A DNA stretch of 64,000 nt from Daphnia pulex. Lineage: Eukaryota; Arthropoda; Branchiopoda; Diplostraca; Daphniidae. Numbering within the stretch: the first letter of the stretch is position 1; the number at the start of each line of letters is the position of its first letter. The DNA is taken from NCBI RefSeq assembly GCF_021134715.1, contig NC_060023.1, forward strand, positions 5,270,001 to 5,334,000, in the 5' to 3' direction. A program made the translations under genes and the position numbers. Under the pieces are notes generated by a model. It had not been told where the DNA came from. It saw nothing but the letters and a program-made list of their open reading frames with translations, and ran no database searches. Positions 1 through 12,598 of the stretch are shown here, piece by piece.

Positions 1-1249
1 GTCCCAGGTTTCTCTGTCAACTTAGATCGCAGCCGCCTGTTGGGCCAGAAATATCCCTTAAACACAAACACGACAGCTCACGCCTGATTCTTCGGAAAAG
101 CCGTCGAAAAGATTATGTCCTGACAGGTGATAAAGGATTAAAATGTCCAAACAAGTAAAGACTCGGAAGCAATTATCAAATCAGAGGTCTTCAATCGACG
201 AGAAAACTAACTATATAACTAACGTTTTTTTATGTTAGGGGGAGAAAAGACGATACACACCTCGATCCAATTCAAATTTTTAAAGATTGATTGAATAGAC
301 TTTTTTTATTCTAGGGACACCACTGTCGACGCGAAACAATCTAACGCCCTAAATGAGGCGCCTCTAAATAACTCAAAAATGGTTACTACTCAAAACAGAA
401 AATGACAAATAGGAGATGTGAATCACATTGAATCATTTATGGATATTGTGTTTACAATATATATGTATATATATATATATAATTGATATGTGTATTATTA
501 AACAGGATGGCATTGAATTTGGAGTCATTTCAAACATTTCGAACAGTACGTTCAAAGTGGAATTCAAAGTACATTTGAAGTGTACATTCCCAGGAATTAT
601 TTTCACATTGAACGTAAAAAAATCTTACATCCTTTTAATTTTGTTTTTAAATACTGGAACTAAACTAATGCCAAGCAAGTTTTTTTAAAGTAGTTTTCGC
701 TTTTTTATTTAGCTTGAGCCAAGCCTTTTTCCTACCAGTTAATTTCCACCAAATTTTGGGAGGTTGGAAACTGCTTTATTGATTGATTGGAATTTAAGGA
801 TTTGTTTTAACTTGAAAAAGGTTGGCCTCAAGCCATTTATATTGAGCCAGGCATCCGCTTATCTTTTTCCAAACAATAAAAAAAAATTTCCGGTTGTAAC
901 AAAGATATTTAAGTAAAAATTTACGAATCTTAACTTAAATTTCTTGAAGCTTTATTGGTTATTTTCTTGAATACAGATGAATTGCAATTTCATCATATAG
1001 TATTTATCATATAGTCATTAAAGAGGACTAGAGGTAGTTCCTAATTCGAGACCCTTTTTTGGCTATTGCCGTTTTGCATGTTATGGTATAGGCCGAACAC
1101 CTTCCTAAGTCGGGACACCAATAAAAAGTACGGGACGAAGATCCCAAATCATCCGCCATCTACCTTTGAATGTGAAGTTACTATCACTTTCAATCATTTT
1201 TTGACAAAAATTAAAACAAGAATCAAAACATCTTTGGTCTAATAGATGG

Positions 1250-1300
1250 CGTTGAACTACCAAATCAAAGTTAAAAACCGTCCGGGTTCGAATCCCATGA
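1250..1300 (+). repeat. tRNA-like fragment with a canonical B box
   Basis: GGGTTCGAATCCC at about 1285-1297 is a perfect Pol III B box able to form a T arm. The upstream 45 bases do not form convincing D and anticodon arms. It is best read as a SINE relic. Similar B-box words on the minus strand lie near 6829-6841, 7309-7321 and 10893-10905. Confidence 0.4.
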
Positions 1301-2725
1301 TATTTTGAATTATTAAATGGATAATCGTATGACTTTATCTGGAAATTTTAACACAGTCGGCATCCATCTTAACCTAAATTCTATGACTACTTTTAAAATT
1401 TATTATATAACGCTCATCTAGAACACACAACCCCCCCCCCCCCGGCTCGCTAACTGGCCTAGCGACAGAATTTTAATGTTTGAGATCTTAAAATTATATT
1501 ATTTGTATGATTGTTTACTAGGGTTCATTTTCCCCCGAAAAAGAGTATTTTTAAAATCGCAACTCTCACTAAATTTTTTAAATAGAGCTCATAATCTATT
1601 ACTACTTGCGTCTAAAACATAAAACATATCCAGAAATCGTAGAGGTTAGATTTTTCGTTCTAAAGATATTTTTATTTTAGTTGGTGACATTTGAGCGGTG
1701 AACAGAAAATTTATTTCTGGTAAAGAATATAGAGAGACATGTGCAATTCCAATTCATTGGCAATCACATTTTTCGCATTAGATCTCCCGTAAAAAAAAAC
1801 AGCTTGCCGGTACTCGAAAATACCGAAGAATACCAATTTAAGCTAATCCTAGCTAAAATGGGTATAATGGTGAAAATTTGTGTGCTTAAATCAGAACAGT
1901 TCAGTCAAAGTCTAGCGAGGTAAAAAATCTGCAACTAGTTCTAGCTGGAATTAGTTTTTTTTTAATTGTGCATGCTTTCCGCTATTAATTTTAGATATTA
2001 GTAATTAGTAGTATGTGGTAAATATAGCTAAATTTAGCTCATTCTTGCAAATTTAGAAGATACAAATGTAATTGCCGTCGGCTTGCATCAGAGTGCTATG
2101 TCTTAATAAGTAAATAGAGAATAATAAAGCTAGCAATACCGGACCATTATTTTTAACAGGCTTGCTAAATATGTGTTAAAATTTGTGTGAGAACTATTTA
2201 TTAAGATTGCTTTGTAGATTAAAATAACCAACTGAACATTTGAAATATAAAAAATATTCAAGACTCCATAAATAAAGAGTCCGACAATACTGCTATGAAG
2301 ATATGTATTGGTAAATTTTTTTAACAGTAATAAGATCTGATTAGAGTAATGGTTAGCGAGTCGATCTGGAAGACTAAGGGCACAAGGCCTACACTTTAAT
2401 GGACACCAGTCTTTTATCAGGCAAATAGTATTACTAATAAATACTTAACTGAAAATAGCTTAATTAGTTTTAGTAAGCGGTAGTATAAAACCCAAACATT
2501 ACGCATACTATGTCCACTTTCTACCTAGTTTGGGTGCAAAATGGAGTTGCAAACAAATATTCTAATAGAATCCCTTGATACCGTTACAAGAATTAGAAAA
2601 AATTTAAGCTGTTGTTTTTTATACGGGCTTCCTATCAAATATTGAACGAGCTTATCGACCGAAGAATATTCACGGGAAACAATATTTGACCATTAGGGGA
2701 CTCAACTGACAACACCGCTGTTGGT

Positions 2726-2793
2726 GTAGTGGTTATAGCATTGGATTGGTAACTCAATGAATGGTGATTCAAATACAATCTCGGCCAAAAGAA
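2726..2793 (+). repeat. tRNA-derived (Thr-like) SINE fragment
   Basis: The sequence has a good A-box-like D arm (TGGTGTAGTGGTTATAGCAT) followed by an anticodon-arm-like segment with GGT in the loop position, as in tRNA-Thr. The B-box word that follows is degenerate (GGTGATTCAAATA) and the T stem does not pair well, so it is not a functional tRNA gene. A tRNA-derived SINE or tRNA pseudogene is the simplest reading. A related A-box-like word occurs near 2345-2360. Confidence 0.5.
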
Positions 2794-5700
2794 AGATAGT
2801 CATAATCATTTCTAATTACAAATTGGAAATGTATAATGATTCCACGCTGGACTATATAACCATAAACACATCAACCAGATTTCATCTAAATATAAGACAA
2901 ATAATGTTCGCCAACATTTTAAAAATAACAAAAAATTTTATTTACCAATAGAAGTAAAATAAGTTGAAAAAAATATTGTAAACCAACAAATTTGGGTGCA
3001 AAAATATATTGGAACAATATTTGAAAAAAGTGTTTTACCACCATCTCAATTTGCAATATTTGGGAAATATTCTCTGCTAGCAGGGTAATATCGCGTCTAA
3101 GTAGAAACGTGAGACAACGCTGATTTAGTTCGAAGAAGATGATTTCCAGCTGCTTTTGATGAGATTATTATTTAAAACACATACATAATTTTAGATTTCA
3201 TAATTCTCATCTTGGTGCTTGTTTATAAAACATGAGATACCTTTCTGATTCCAGTCAGATGTGTAATAAAATTCACAATTCAACTCTTGATTAAAAAACA
3301 ACCTAACTTAGTTCTTGATGTGACACACACTACACCCAATACTACACATCAAGTCATCTGTGCCCCCATCGTTTTCCTTACAATGAAAAACCGACGACTA
3401 TCGTCGTTATCGCTTTCTCCGAAATCTAGGTTGTACAACCCTCGTTGGTTTCAAAACCACTCTCGGCTGTTGTATAGATCATAAACAGAGATTACAGGCA
3501 GTTCCTTTTTCTTCCTTATTAGATTTCTGGCAGCTCCAACAACATGTTCTGAAACTTCAAATTCGGATTCAACTCTCTCTCAAGACCAGGAGTCAGGTGT
3601 AAATGGTAATAGCTGGATGCTCTCAGAAAATTGTTATGATGCATTAACTAATTCCACGTCCCATTTTTCTCAATTTGAACAGCTCTAGTAGCTACAAGGT
3701 GTTACGCTACTTGAGGTGCAAATAATTTTTTTTCTTTTCGTATTCCCGCTTCAAAAAACAGAAAGTTTTTCTGTTTTTTATTGATGCCGTTCGTGCATCA
3801 TTAATTTGAAATACATTTGATGAAATTACTATTAAGAAAGGGCATTTGGAAGAAAAAAAAATGTATTTCTATGTCATCCCTACCGTGTTATGAATATTAC
3901 ACACCCCTAGGTGATTTTCAAATATTTATCAGCAAAAACTCATGGATTTAAATATGGATAATCACAAGCAATTGGATTTGAAACCTATACCAAGGCTTCT
4001 CTAACATAGCTATGTTAGTTTTTTTTTAGGGAATTTGGTTTAGCTTAAATACAAATCATAATGACGACATATAAATTTTCATATTCACGAAATTGTTTGA
4101 ATATACAGGGTATATTTTAAATGTACCGATGAAGATTAATATGTTTCATATTTATAATTCAGGTCTGTACTGGTATCCGTATCAGGAACCCCTATTGTCT
4201 ATTGGGCCTATTCGGATGCCACGGGGACTATCTCGCCTTTCACCGTGAAATGTAGCAAGCACCTCGGAAACTATATATATGTCCATGAAACTGATCCATG
4301 GTATTGGGGGCACTGACTTGTTTATTGATAATGAAAGTTTTCAGACATAATTATGTTGCACCATGAGTCGAATTAATTTACCTGTTGCATAAAAGCAGTA
4401 GAGCTTCCACTTAGAGCTACCTCTTCGTATATCGCAATAACACTTTCTTCTGCTTCAAGACGCCAGTATTCTATGGTTCTTTCAGTTACTAGTACCGTAG
4501 TACGTGGACCGAAGAAGAAGCATCCATAAAAAACCACTGTGGATTGAGATTTATGTACGTTACATCTTTGTGTAACGACTCAATAGCTTACTGGATGGTC
4601 AGTACTCTCTCTACTTTAGTCACCTGTAATTAATTTAGTTATAGAATGCAGGTCAAGTAGTGGACTTTGAGAATATCAGTCAGTCCTTCCACAACTCTTC
4701 CGGCACATATTTTTCTATTTTCGGTGGCCGTAATTATCTCAAAAATTTTACCGTTCCTGTCCCATCCTTTCCTGCGCAAAATTAAAAAATGTTTAGATAA
4801 TATTTATCTTTCAGTTTGAGAATAAATGAGTCTTTAAAATATTCTTGAGAGTAGTTTCCTTTGTTGTCAGTGATATTAATTTCTCTTGTACAAATTAATG
4901 GGGTCATATAATAGAATTAAAAAACTTAGATACAGGCAAAAAAGAGAAGCACCAAGAGTCCATGATTTCGAGGTGACGCAAGCCTTAGCACTCATTTTTT
5001 TACTCATTTCTGGGTCCTGTATTTTGTTGTAGATCTTTGCCAAAAAAGCTTTAGAGATTTTTTTTGTGGGAGGTATCTACTATATTGATAGGCGAAGGCT
5101 CTTGTCTGATGGGGTGTTTATTGGAATTTCACTCAGTCATGAAACATTTTGTAAGCATTTTCTCGAATGACTGTAGCGATGTCATGTCTCTCTCTTTCGT
5201 TGGGTCTTGTTGTGATTGGTTTATTGTCAGGATAAATGTTTCTCAGGGCCCGTCATTTGTCATTTAATACTCAATGTGTGGGTGATTTTTAACGGTTGTG
5301 GCAGCTGCATGTCGATTCGAAGGAGGTGTAGATCACGAGAGGGAGAAAGAGCTAGAATTATGATTTAGAATTACGTTTTTATTTTAAGTACTTTCTTATA
5401 AGAATAGCGATATTGCCCGTAAAAAGGAACGGGGGTCTAAATTTGTAGCCTATTTGATTTCAATGACATCATTTCAAGTTCCATGTCATCTTTATTTCTT
5501 CTATTTTCTCCTTATACCTATTTAGTTCTTGGTAGAGAATATGGTTAGCGTGCAGTGACCATGGTAGATTGTTGATTATTTTTTTTATATAATATTTTTT
5601 AAGGCATTTAATGGCGAAGGTAATTTCAATGACCACTGCCTAGTGTATTACTCAACAGTTAATTTATTTGAACTACTTTTGTCTATATTTCCTAACAACA

Positions 5701-6296
5701 CGTAATTTGATAAATAAAATTAGGTTAAATCAGATTATGGTATAAAGTGAGGAGTGTTTTGCTGACGAGCATAGCTCTATTAGGCCATAAAGAAAGAGAC
5801 CCGTCCCATCATACTTCTGCTGAGTAAGTGATAGGAACCAGCTAGCGATTTGTTATGCCCAGAGCTCAGTCACAGAGCCATACACATCCTGGAGTGACAA
5901 GCCCAAGTCCAGATATAATATTACAATGGGAAGGGAGAGATCGCAGAAAATAGCGTTCTCTCATTCGCCCTGCCTAGACTTACGTTCCCACCGTAGTATG
6001 TTGCGTTGGAGTGGCAAAGACGACTTGGGGCCACACCCATTTAGAGCCATACGACTCTAGAGGTCTGGAGATGATAGAAGGCAATCGCTGCTGACCAAGA
6101 ATTATAAGATGATTTTTTTTGTTAGATAAATATAAACTACCAAACAGAAGTTTAATTCTCGTCATCTGCAATCTTTAAAGGATGGTTCATGATACTTATT
6201 CTTTTTGTCTCTATGTTGGTGAATTAAGATTATTGCCGGTTCAAAGCCTAAAGGCATGGACCACACACACACAAGAAAGGAAACAAAAAATCAACT

Positions 6297-6347
6297 TTTT
6301 TGCAATTAAACACTTTAGTAATTTACTAAAGTGTTTAATTGCAAAAA
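6297..6347. repeat. Perfect 51-bp palindrome
   Basis: Two 25-base arms are exact reverse complements around a single central T at 6322. The left arm starts TTTTTGCAATTAAACAC and the right arm ends GTGTTTAATTGCAAAAA. With no spacer it could extrude as a cruciform or fold as a hairpin in RNA. No flanking gene or terminator context explains it. It may be the fused ends of a small inverted-repeat element. Confidence 0.85.
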
Positions 6348-8431
6348 GGTTTATTAAATTTAGAACTTGATTTGACCTTTGAGAGAAAAATTAGATGAAG
6401 AGAGACACTGTCAAAAAGGGACCAGTCTTGAAGGCTGGTTAAAACACAAGAGAGAGAGAAACTTTTCTTTTCAAGACACGAGATCCTTTTTTTCCGACTG
6501 GTGACCGAAAACAACAAAAGTCGTCTGCATAGGTTTCTGCAACCAACAGAACTTTTTTTGAATTTTTTGCTTTTAAATTATTTACGCCAACACTCTATCG
6601 TATCTCCATTCATCACTATCATTCTCATTCAATTTCCATTCAAAATTTCCTTTCATTTCTCCATCTTCTAATTCTCTAGCCTCTGCAAATTCGCCATCAA
6701 GCTATAAAAATATAAAATTATATAAAAAATATTTTTGCACATGATAATGGCGGAATTCAGTGAAACTAATAATATGAATCGAATAATGAGAAGAGAATCT
6801 TTAGGTCAGTCTTAGGTGATTTCCAAATGAGATTGGAATTTGAACCTTGACACCCAAAATCTAAAAAATACCACACAACCATGTTAGAATACGAGTCAAT
6901 CCGCCGAGTTTCGGATTTTTTTCGTCGCAAAAAAATTTGATTTTCAAAATTTATGTTCATTTTAGGTGCTGATATTGATTGTTGTATTTGTACATGCTAT
7001 GAACGTTAAGTTAATTTAAAAATTTAAGATGAATTTCTTCGAACAAAAATAACATCAATAAAACGTTCGAAAAATCAATGTGGTTGTACACATTCGTTTT
7101 GACCATCATATAACGTTATTAGTATGCGGTGTTTTAGTAGAGAACCCACTGTGCCATCGAAATCCATAAATTTGTTATGAACTCTTCAATGGACGATGAA
7201 ATCTAAGGGTAGTGGCCGCAGAATTAATTTTAAGGGTATCCATACAGTGTTATAAATTCGGAGAGCCTTGAGATGATTTTCGAAAAATTTTCACAAATTA
7301 TTTCCTGGGGTTTGAACCAAGGACCAAAAACAATAGCCACCATGACCACTCCCACCACTTCCAATCAGGACGATGGGAATTTTTTCGATTATCATGTCTA
7401 ATTTCGCCTTCATGTAATTTCGTGAAGCGGTTTGCCACCTTTTGTTTGTCGATTGGATCGTGCCATTTCCAATTGGATCATGCCATTTTTCTTTGTCTTC
7501 TTCTCTAGAGAAATTATAAAATTTATCTTACTAAGTATCACTTGGCTGATGATTATTACCAACGTCCCTCTTTCAGTGGGCTCAGTGTCTATTACCTTAA
7601 TTGAAAAATCTCTCATGAAAATGAGAGAGAATAAAAACTTTTACCCTTAAAACAATCCAGTTTATGAACGAAAAACTCTCACTTGAATTACGTTTAATTG
7701 ACGCTCACTGCAACTGAATTAGTAAAGTAGCTTTCCAGGGAGTTGTAGATAATTGATGCTCAGATTTGAATCTAAATTCCGTCAAATTTATTTTATGAAA
7801 TTCATTTAAAATTGGCCGAAGGTGTCCAGAATTCGTTTGGATGGAATGAACGTTCGAAAGTCGAACGAACCAACAATCGTTGGATGATCGTCGGATGGAA
7901 ACAACTTATGTTTAGCAATTACACTTATGTTTAAGAATGGCAAGATTGACAAAATGGGAAATAACTGATGATATAAATAGTGGTGTATTACTTAGTAAGA
8001 CGACAAGTATTCACCCTTTATGTGAACAAACAAAACTGAACTTCGAAAAAATTTGTCTTCATTGATTTCATCGAAGAAAACGTTAGAGACTCGTTATCGA
8101 ATAAGCTCCACTTGTCCCCAAAATGATCTTGGATGTATGACAAATAATTGTATTGCATTGTATTGTAACATTTATATAGCACACTATCCATGCTGAAAGA
8201 TCTAATGACGCTTTTAAGTTTCCAATTTTTAGAGGATGTGATTAAACACAACACAGTACATTTAACCTCATATCCTTGAAACCAATAAAGAATCTTGTTT
8301 CATGCGTGCATGCGTTCATGCGTGCTCATGCAGGTGGTTGAAGTAGTTGTGGGTGGTGTCACAATGTACGGTGTTATATTTCTCTCTCTCTCCATTTTGG
8401 CTCTTCTGGGCGAAACTACCACTAAGTCCCG

Positions 8432-9640
8432 TTGGACCCCAACGGGACTTTTCGGTCTGCTCCTGAGTTTTTTCATCAGGTGTATACGATTCATGTTGAC
8501 TACCAAGGCCATACATTTCCTTTCGCTTATGTGTTAATGACACACAGAAATCAACTCCTTTATGAGGAAGTGATGAACCACATCCTAGAAACAGTGACAT
8601 TGGAGTATCCGAATTTTAATTTGAGCAATATTAAATATTGTATGTCCGACTTTGAGCCTGCGATTCTTGGGGCAATGAAGGTAGCATTCCCAAACGCTGT
8701 TGCAAAAGGTTGTTGGTTTCACTACGGCCAAGCCATTTATAGAAAAACAAGTGAGCTTGGATTATCGGTTACACACAAACAAAAGGGAGTAGTTTATAAG
8801 ATTGTTAAGGAGCTCATAGCTCTTGCTCTTCTCCCGGCAAAGGACATATTAGAAGGTTTCCAGGTATATTATCTTATTCTCAATTATCCTAATTGTAGTT
8901 ATGCTAAGAAATTGTTCTTTGTCTTTAGATCATCCAGGCAAAGTATGAAGCTGCTCTTGCTAATGAGTCGCAACGCACTCAAGATGGAATTCCGTCTTTG
9001 TATGCATACTACTGGGGTTACTGAATAAGCAAAATCAAACCAGAAACCTTTTCTGTATACCGCAACGAAAAGCGTACCAACAATTTAATTGAATGTTGGA
9101 ATCGGTATTTTAACAGAAAGGTGATATGGTGGCTCATCCTAATTTCTTCAATTTTATGAGTTAGTAATTGCAAAATTTTTTTTTATAAATATTTTTTTCG
9201 TTCGCGCATTTATAGTCATAATTGTTTGATCTGTAAAATTTAGAAGCCCTTGTGAAATCAAACGCGGATACTGAACTGGATTTACAAGCTGTGAAACACG
9301 CTTTCAGCTAAGGGAAGAGCAAGCCGGTCAAAGCCAGAATCGTTGACCGAAAAATTAATGATCTTTGGACTAAATTTGACGAAGGAGTCATCAACATTTC
9401 ACAGTTCTTAGATCTGGCGTGTAACTTTTTTGAGCCAGATAGAGACCTTCCACGTCCAACGTTTTATACGTCGGCAAGGCCAGCACGACGGGAGAATGCT
9501 CGACGTGGCCGAGCTACAGCTGGGCAATGCAGAAGTAGACAATTGCAGCCTTCAGGGGCCCAACCTGACGATGCCAACGGTACAGTTTGCTACTATGACT
9601 TCCGCCCTTCGGCTTTCAAAGTAAAACTTTTAATTTTTAT
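8432..9640 (+). pseudogene. Broken MULE-domain transposase-like gene
   Basis: From 8432 the frame reads DPNGTFRSAPEFFHQVYTIH, then the core of a MULE transposase domain: a CMSDFEPAI segment with a conserved acid and, further on, GCWFHYGQA. This matches MULE-domain proteins that are common in arthropod genomes. A phase-consistent intron (donor after 8863, acceptor before about 8930) leads to a second exon with IKPETFSVYRNEKRTNN, typical of the family. That exon carries an in-frame TGA at 9023-9025. A later segment (about 9243 onward) has a TAA at 9309-9311. A stop also lies just upstream of the DPNGTF motif and no start codon is evident. I read it as a decayed copy. Further relics of the same gene may run to about 10100. 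Confidence 0.75.
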
Positions 9641-10400
9641 TTTAATAGCAATAGTTATTCGGCAGGATGACTCGTTGACGAACGATTCGTCGTCCCAGCT
9701 GCAATCAATAGACACTATTGCCAATCAGTGGGATGGATCCTTGTCAATTGCCACCATCCCTCAATCAACTGCTGTTCAACAATGGTGTGAGCCTTGTTGA
9801 AAAGTTGATTTCTGACTCGACTTCGACAGTTGATCTGTTCCGGCTGATCAGCGGTCGTTGACGGCTTTCCTTTATGGTCGCATGCCATCACTGCTAAATA
9901 AATTGAAGATGGCCTACCTTCAACACCATGAGCGTGCCGAGCTGGCCAGTGCCACCCAGGGGAAACATTACAAAAACTCGGTGATCACCGTTAGCAGCCC
10001 TTGCCGGATGAGTGAAGAAGTTGTGTGTAAGGCTGCGGATTATCTGGATACCAATTCACACAAATTACCAGCTGCATTCGATAATGACAACTTCCTCAAT
10101 CCTTGGGGAGGGGGGGGGTTGTTTTGCGGGTTTTATATTGCACTTCCTGTCAGTTTTATATTGATGTTTTCGCGTTTTATATTGAATTTGTAATTATATA
10201 TTGATATTTTGAAAACATTTTATATGGAAAAGAGGCGGTTTTGGGCTCTCATAAAATTTGTTCACGGCTCCTACCTTGAGAATCATCTTGAACAACCTGT
10301 GAAACAAAATAAAATTTTAAAAGAGAAATTTATAGAATATCTTTTGCTCCTTAAACACTCTTGCAAGTTTACGAGGAAAACAACTAGGTGAAACACTATT
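9641..10400 (+). other. Unassigned AT-rich stretch beside the MULE relic
   Basis: Short open segments exist (for example 9858-10193, rich in ordinary residues up to about 10080), which may be the decayed C-terminal part of the MULE gene. I cannot recognise a domain. At 10127-10220 the word TTTTATATTG recurs three or four times with irregular spacing. Confidence 0.3.
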
Positions 10401-11010
10401 GTTTTGAAGTTGTACTTTTTTTATTAAGGCTCAGACTACTAAACAAAAGAATCACAATTTTATGGTTTCATTATTAACATTGAATTTGTTAAAAACTCTG
10501 TCTACATCAACTCTTTCATTTTTATCTGTACTCGGTACTGGTTGTCGTTATCTTATTCAAAGTTAAATATTTAAAGTTCGAACCAGCAGAATCAGCTCTC
10601 GACAGCACATGGAAATTATTTACACGAGAGCAACAATGAAAATGAAATTCCGAACACCATAGATCAGAAGTTTAAACTGAGCATTCAGCAGATGACAGTG
10701 TCACAGAGGTCTTGTCTCTACTCTGGGTACTACACAATTCATTAAATAATAAAAAAATCATTAAAAATTCAAGACGTCATAAAGAATACCAGAAAACCGA
10801 CCAAAAATTCGAAAATCGGTTCTTGAAAGTGGCTTTTTTACGGATTTATTTTTCCCATCAAAAATCAGAATAAATTTTGGTGCAGGGCATGTGGTTTGAA
10901 CCAACGAACCGTCTTTTTACTCTAATAGCAGCGTATTGGATTTAACAAGATCAAATCAAATCCAAAATATCTTAATATTTGATCGGCGGTGAAAACATTC
11001 TCGACCGATT

Positions 11011-11320
11011 TTGGCAACGCTTTTACAACCGAGACCACAATCTACAAGTGCTTTTAGCATAGTTTTAGATGAACTTGATGTTTATCTCAAGGAACCGCTC
11101 GTAACAAATGAAACAGGGGAGTTTGATTTGTCATTCAGCCCAGTACATGAACGTACAAAAAAAGAAAATAAACTTCCAACACTTGCATCCATGGAAAGGG
11201 ACCACTAGACAGAAGTACCAGCTTCGTCAGCTAATATCAAGCGGGCTTTTAGCACAGCTGTTGATATAAAGTCAGCTAAAAGAAACCACCTATTGCTTGC
11301 AAAAACAACATTCCCCCTTT
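11011..11320 (+). pseudogene. hAT transposase C-terminal (dimerisation) relic
   Basis: The frame from 11011 contains ELDVYLKEPLVTNETGEFD and then, across an in-frame TAG at 11206-11208, the words VPASSANIKRAFSTAVDIKS and AKRNHLL. The serine/arginine/alanine/phenylalanine block followed by AKRN is the signature of the hAT C-terminal dimerisation domain. The expected tryptophan-containing part between the two blocks is missing or shortened. No catalytic core is present nearby, so this is a truncated, dead copy. Confidence 0.8.
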
Positions 11321-12002
11321 CTGCATTTAGGGTCTGTTGGGGTGGTCTCCCTCATAACGTCAGCCTACTCCTATCGAAAGGGGGTGGACCGGCCCAACAA
11401 TCCCTACAGGAAAAGAGGATGAAATGCTATTATTTCCAGCGCTAGGTCGCTTATAAGATGAAGGCCAGCATGGACAAAAAACGTTAAAAAAAATGTAGAG
11501 AATTTTTTTCAAGATTTCAATCGTTAATATCTCGCCTTCTTAGGTGAGTATTGAAAAAAATATGAAAATAGTTTGAAGAGGTGGGCTATCCCATCATTTA
11601 AAAATATTTCGATTATTTTTTGGTGCAGCAGTTTTCTCGTCAACTGCTGCACCTAAAAACAAAAAAAAATTCGAAATTTTGGCCCTACCCTACTACTCCG
11701 TCTACTACTACCCCTTCAGTTTTTTATAATATCTCCCAAACTACAAAAGCTAGGCGATTGCGGTTTTTACCAGAACAAAACCTATCTATTTGTTTATTTT
11801 AACAACCACTAGCGATCATTTCCGCAAAAACAAAAACCCCCAAAGTGGTCTCTTTGAGTGGTGGATCGCTTGTTAAAGCATTACTTAACAATTTTTTTGC
11901 ATTTAAAAACGTTTCATATCAACAGTTCTCGTTTGACACTCAGAAACTTCATAACTTGGAATAAACAAATTTCTTAAATTGTAAAAAAAAAATTACAATT
12001 CA

Positions 12003-12125
12003 AATGACGTTAAACGTCATATTTGACGTTGGAAAAATTTGACGTTTTTTTACGTTTGACGTACTGCTTTTCGATGGACGGTGACGTTTGCCTTAACGTC
12101 AAACGTCACGAAATTCAATTGACGC
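12003..12125. repeat. TGACGT/ACGTCA-rich cluster
   Basis: Within about 120 bases the words TGACGT or ACGTCA occur many times in both orientations, including TGACGTTAAACGTCA and AACGTCAAACGTCA. These are CRE/bZIP half-site-like words. The alternating orientation also gives the patch hairpin potential. It sits among transposon relics rather than at a promoter, so it may be a decayed repeat element. Confidence 0.6.
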
Positions 12126-12598
12126 TCCAAACACTGGTTCAATTTGGTTTTTTTAAGGAATTTGATTTGATCGATTTTTTTAATGATTAAATTTAAAATT
12201 TTCTGGATTAGGCCTTTTCGAATTTGGATTTGAATTTGATTTGAAATTTTTTATATTTTGTAATATTTGATCAAATCCTAAATAATCGTCAAATCTGGTC
12301 GAGTAAACGTCCCAACCCACTCGACCAGCGTGCCCCTCATGTTGTTTGAAACGGTAGCCGATATATAAACATCTGTTGTATTTCACTTTATAAAAATAGA
12401 ATTATTATTTTATTATTTACCTAGGTAATTCAAACTGATATTTGTATTAATTAGAAAATTTCCTTTTTCTCAACGGGTTGACGGCCACCCTAATTCGTCA
12501 CCGTCTTCGTCTGTTGAGTTAATAAATTGCGCTGATGAAATCATGAAACAGCCACCAGACGGTGCCGCTTGACCTATTCTTGCATTTTGAATAACCAG

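Larger units (their letters stand above)
1..8290. other. Gene-free, repeat-bearing region
   Basis: No reading frame here is long or protein-like; all are under 90 codons, low in complexity and without family motifs. The stretch holds A/T runs, a C homopolymer near 1430-1443, (TA)n near 461-481 and several short tRNA-like pieces with B-box-like words (described separately). There is also a perfect palindrome at 6297-6347. I see no credible exon with paired splice sites and no RNA gene with an intact cloverleaf. It may be intergenic space or a long intron of a gene outside the window. Confidence 0.6.

Noticed and set aside
2726..2793. Functional tRNA-Thr gene
   Set aside because: The B box and the T and acceptor stems are degenerate, so it is a relic.
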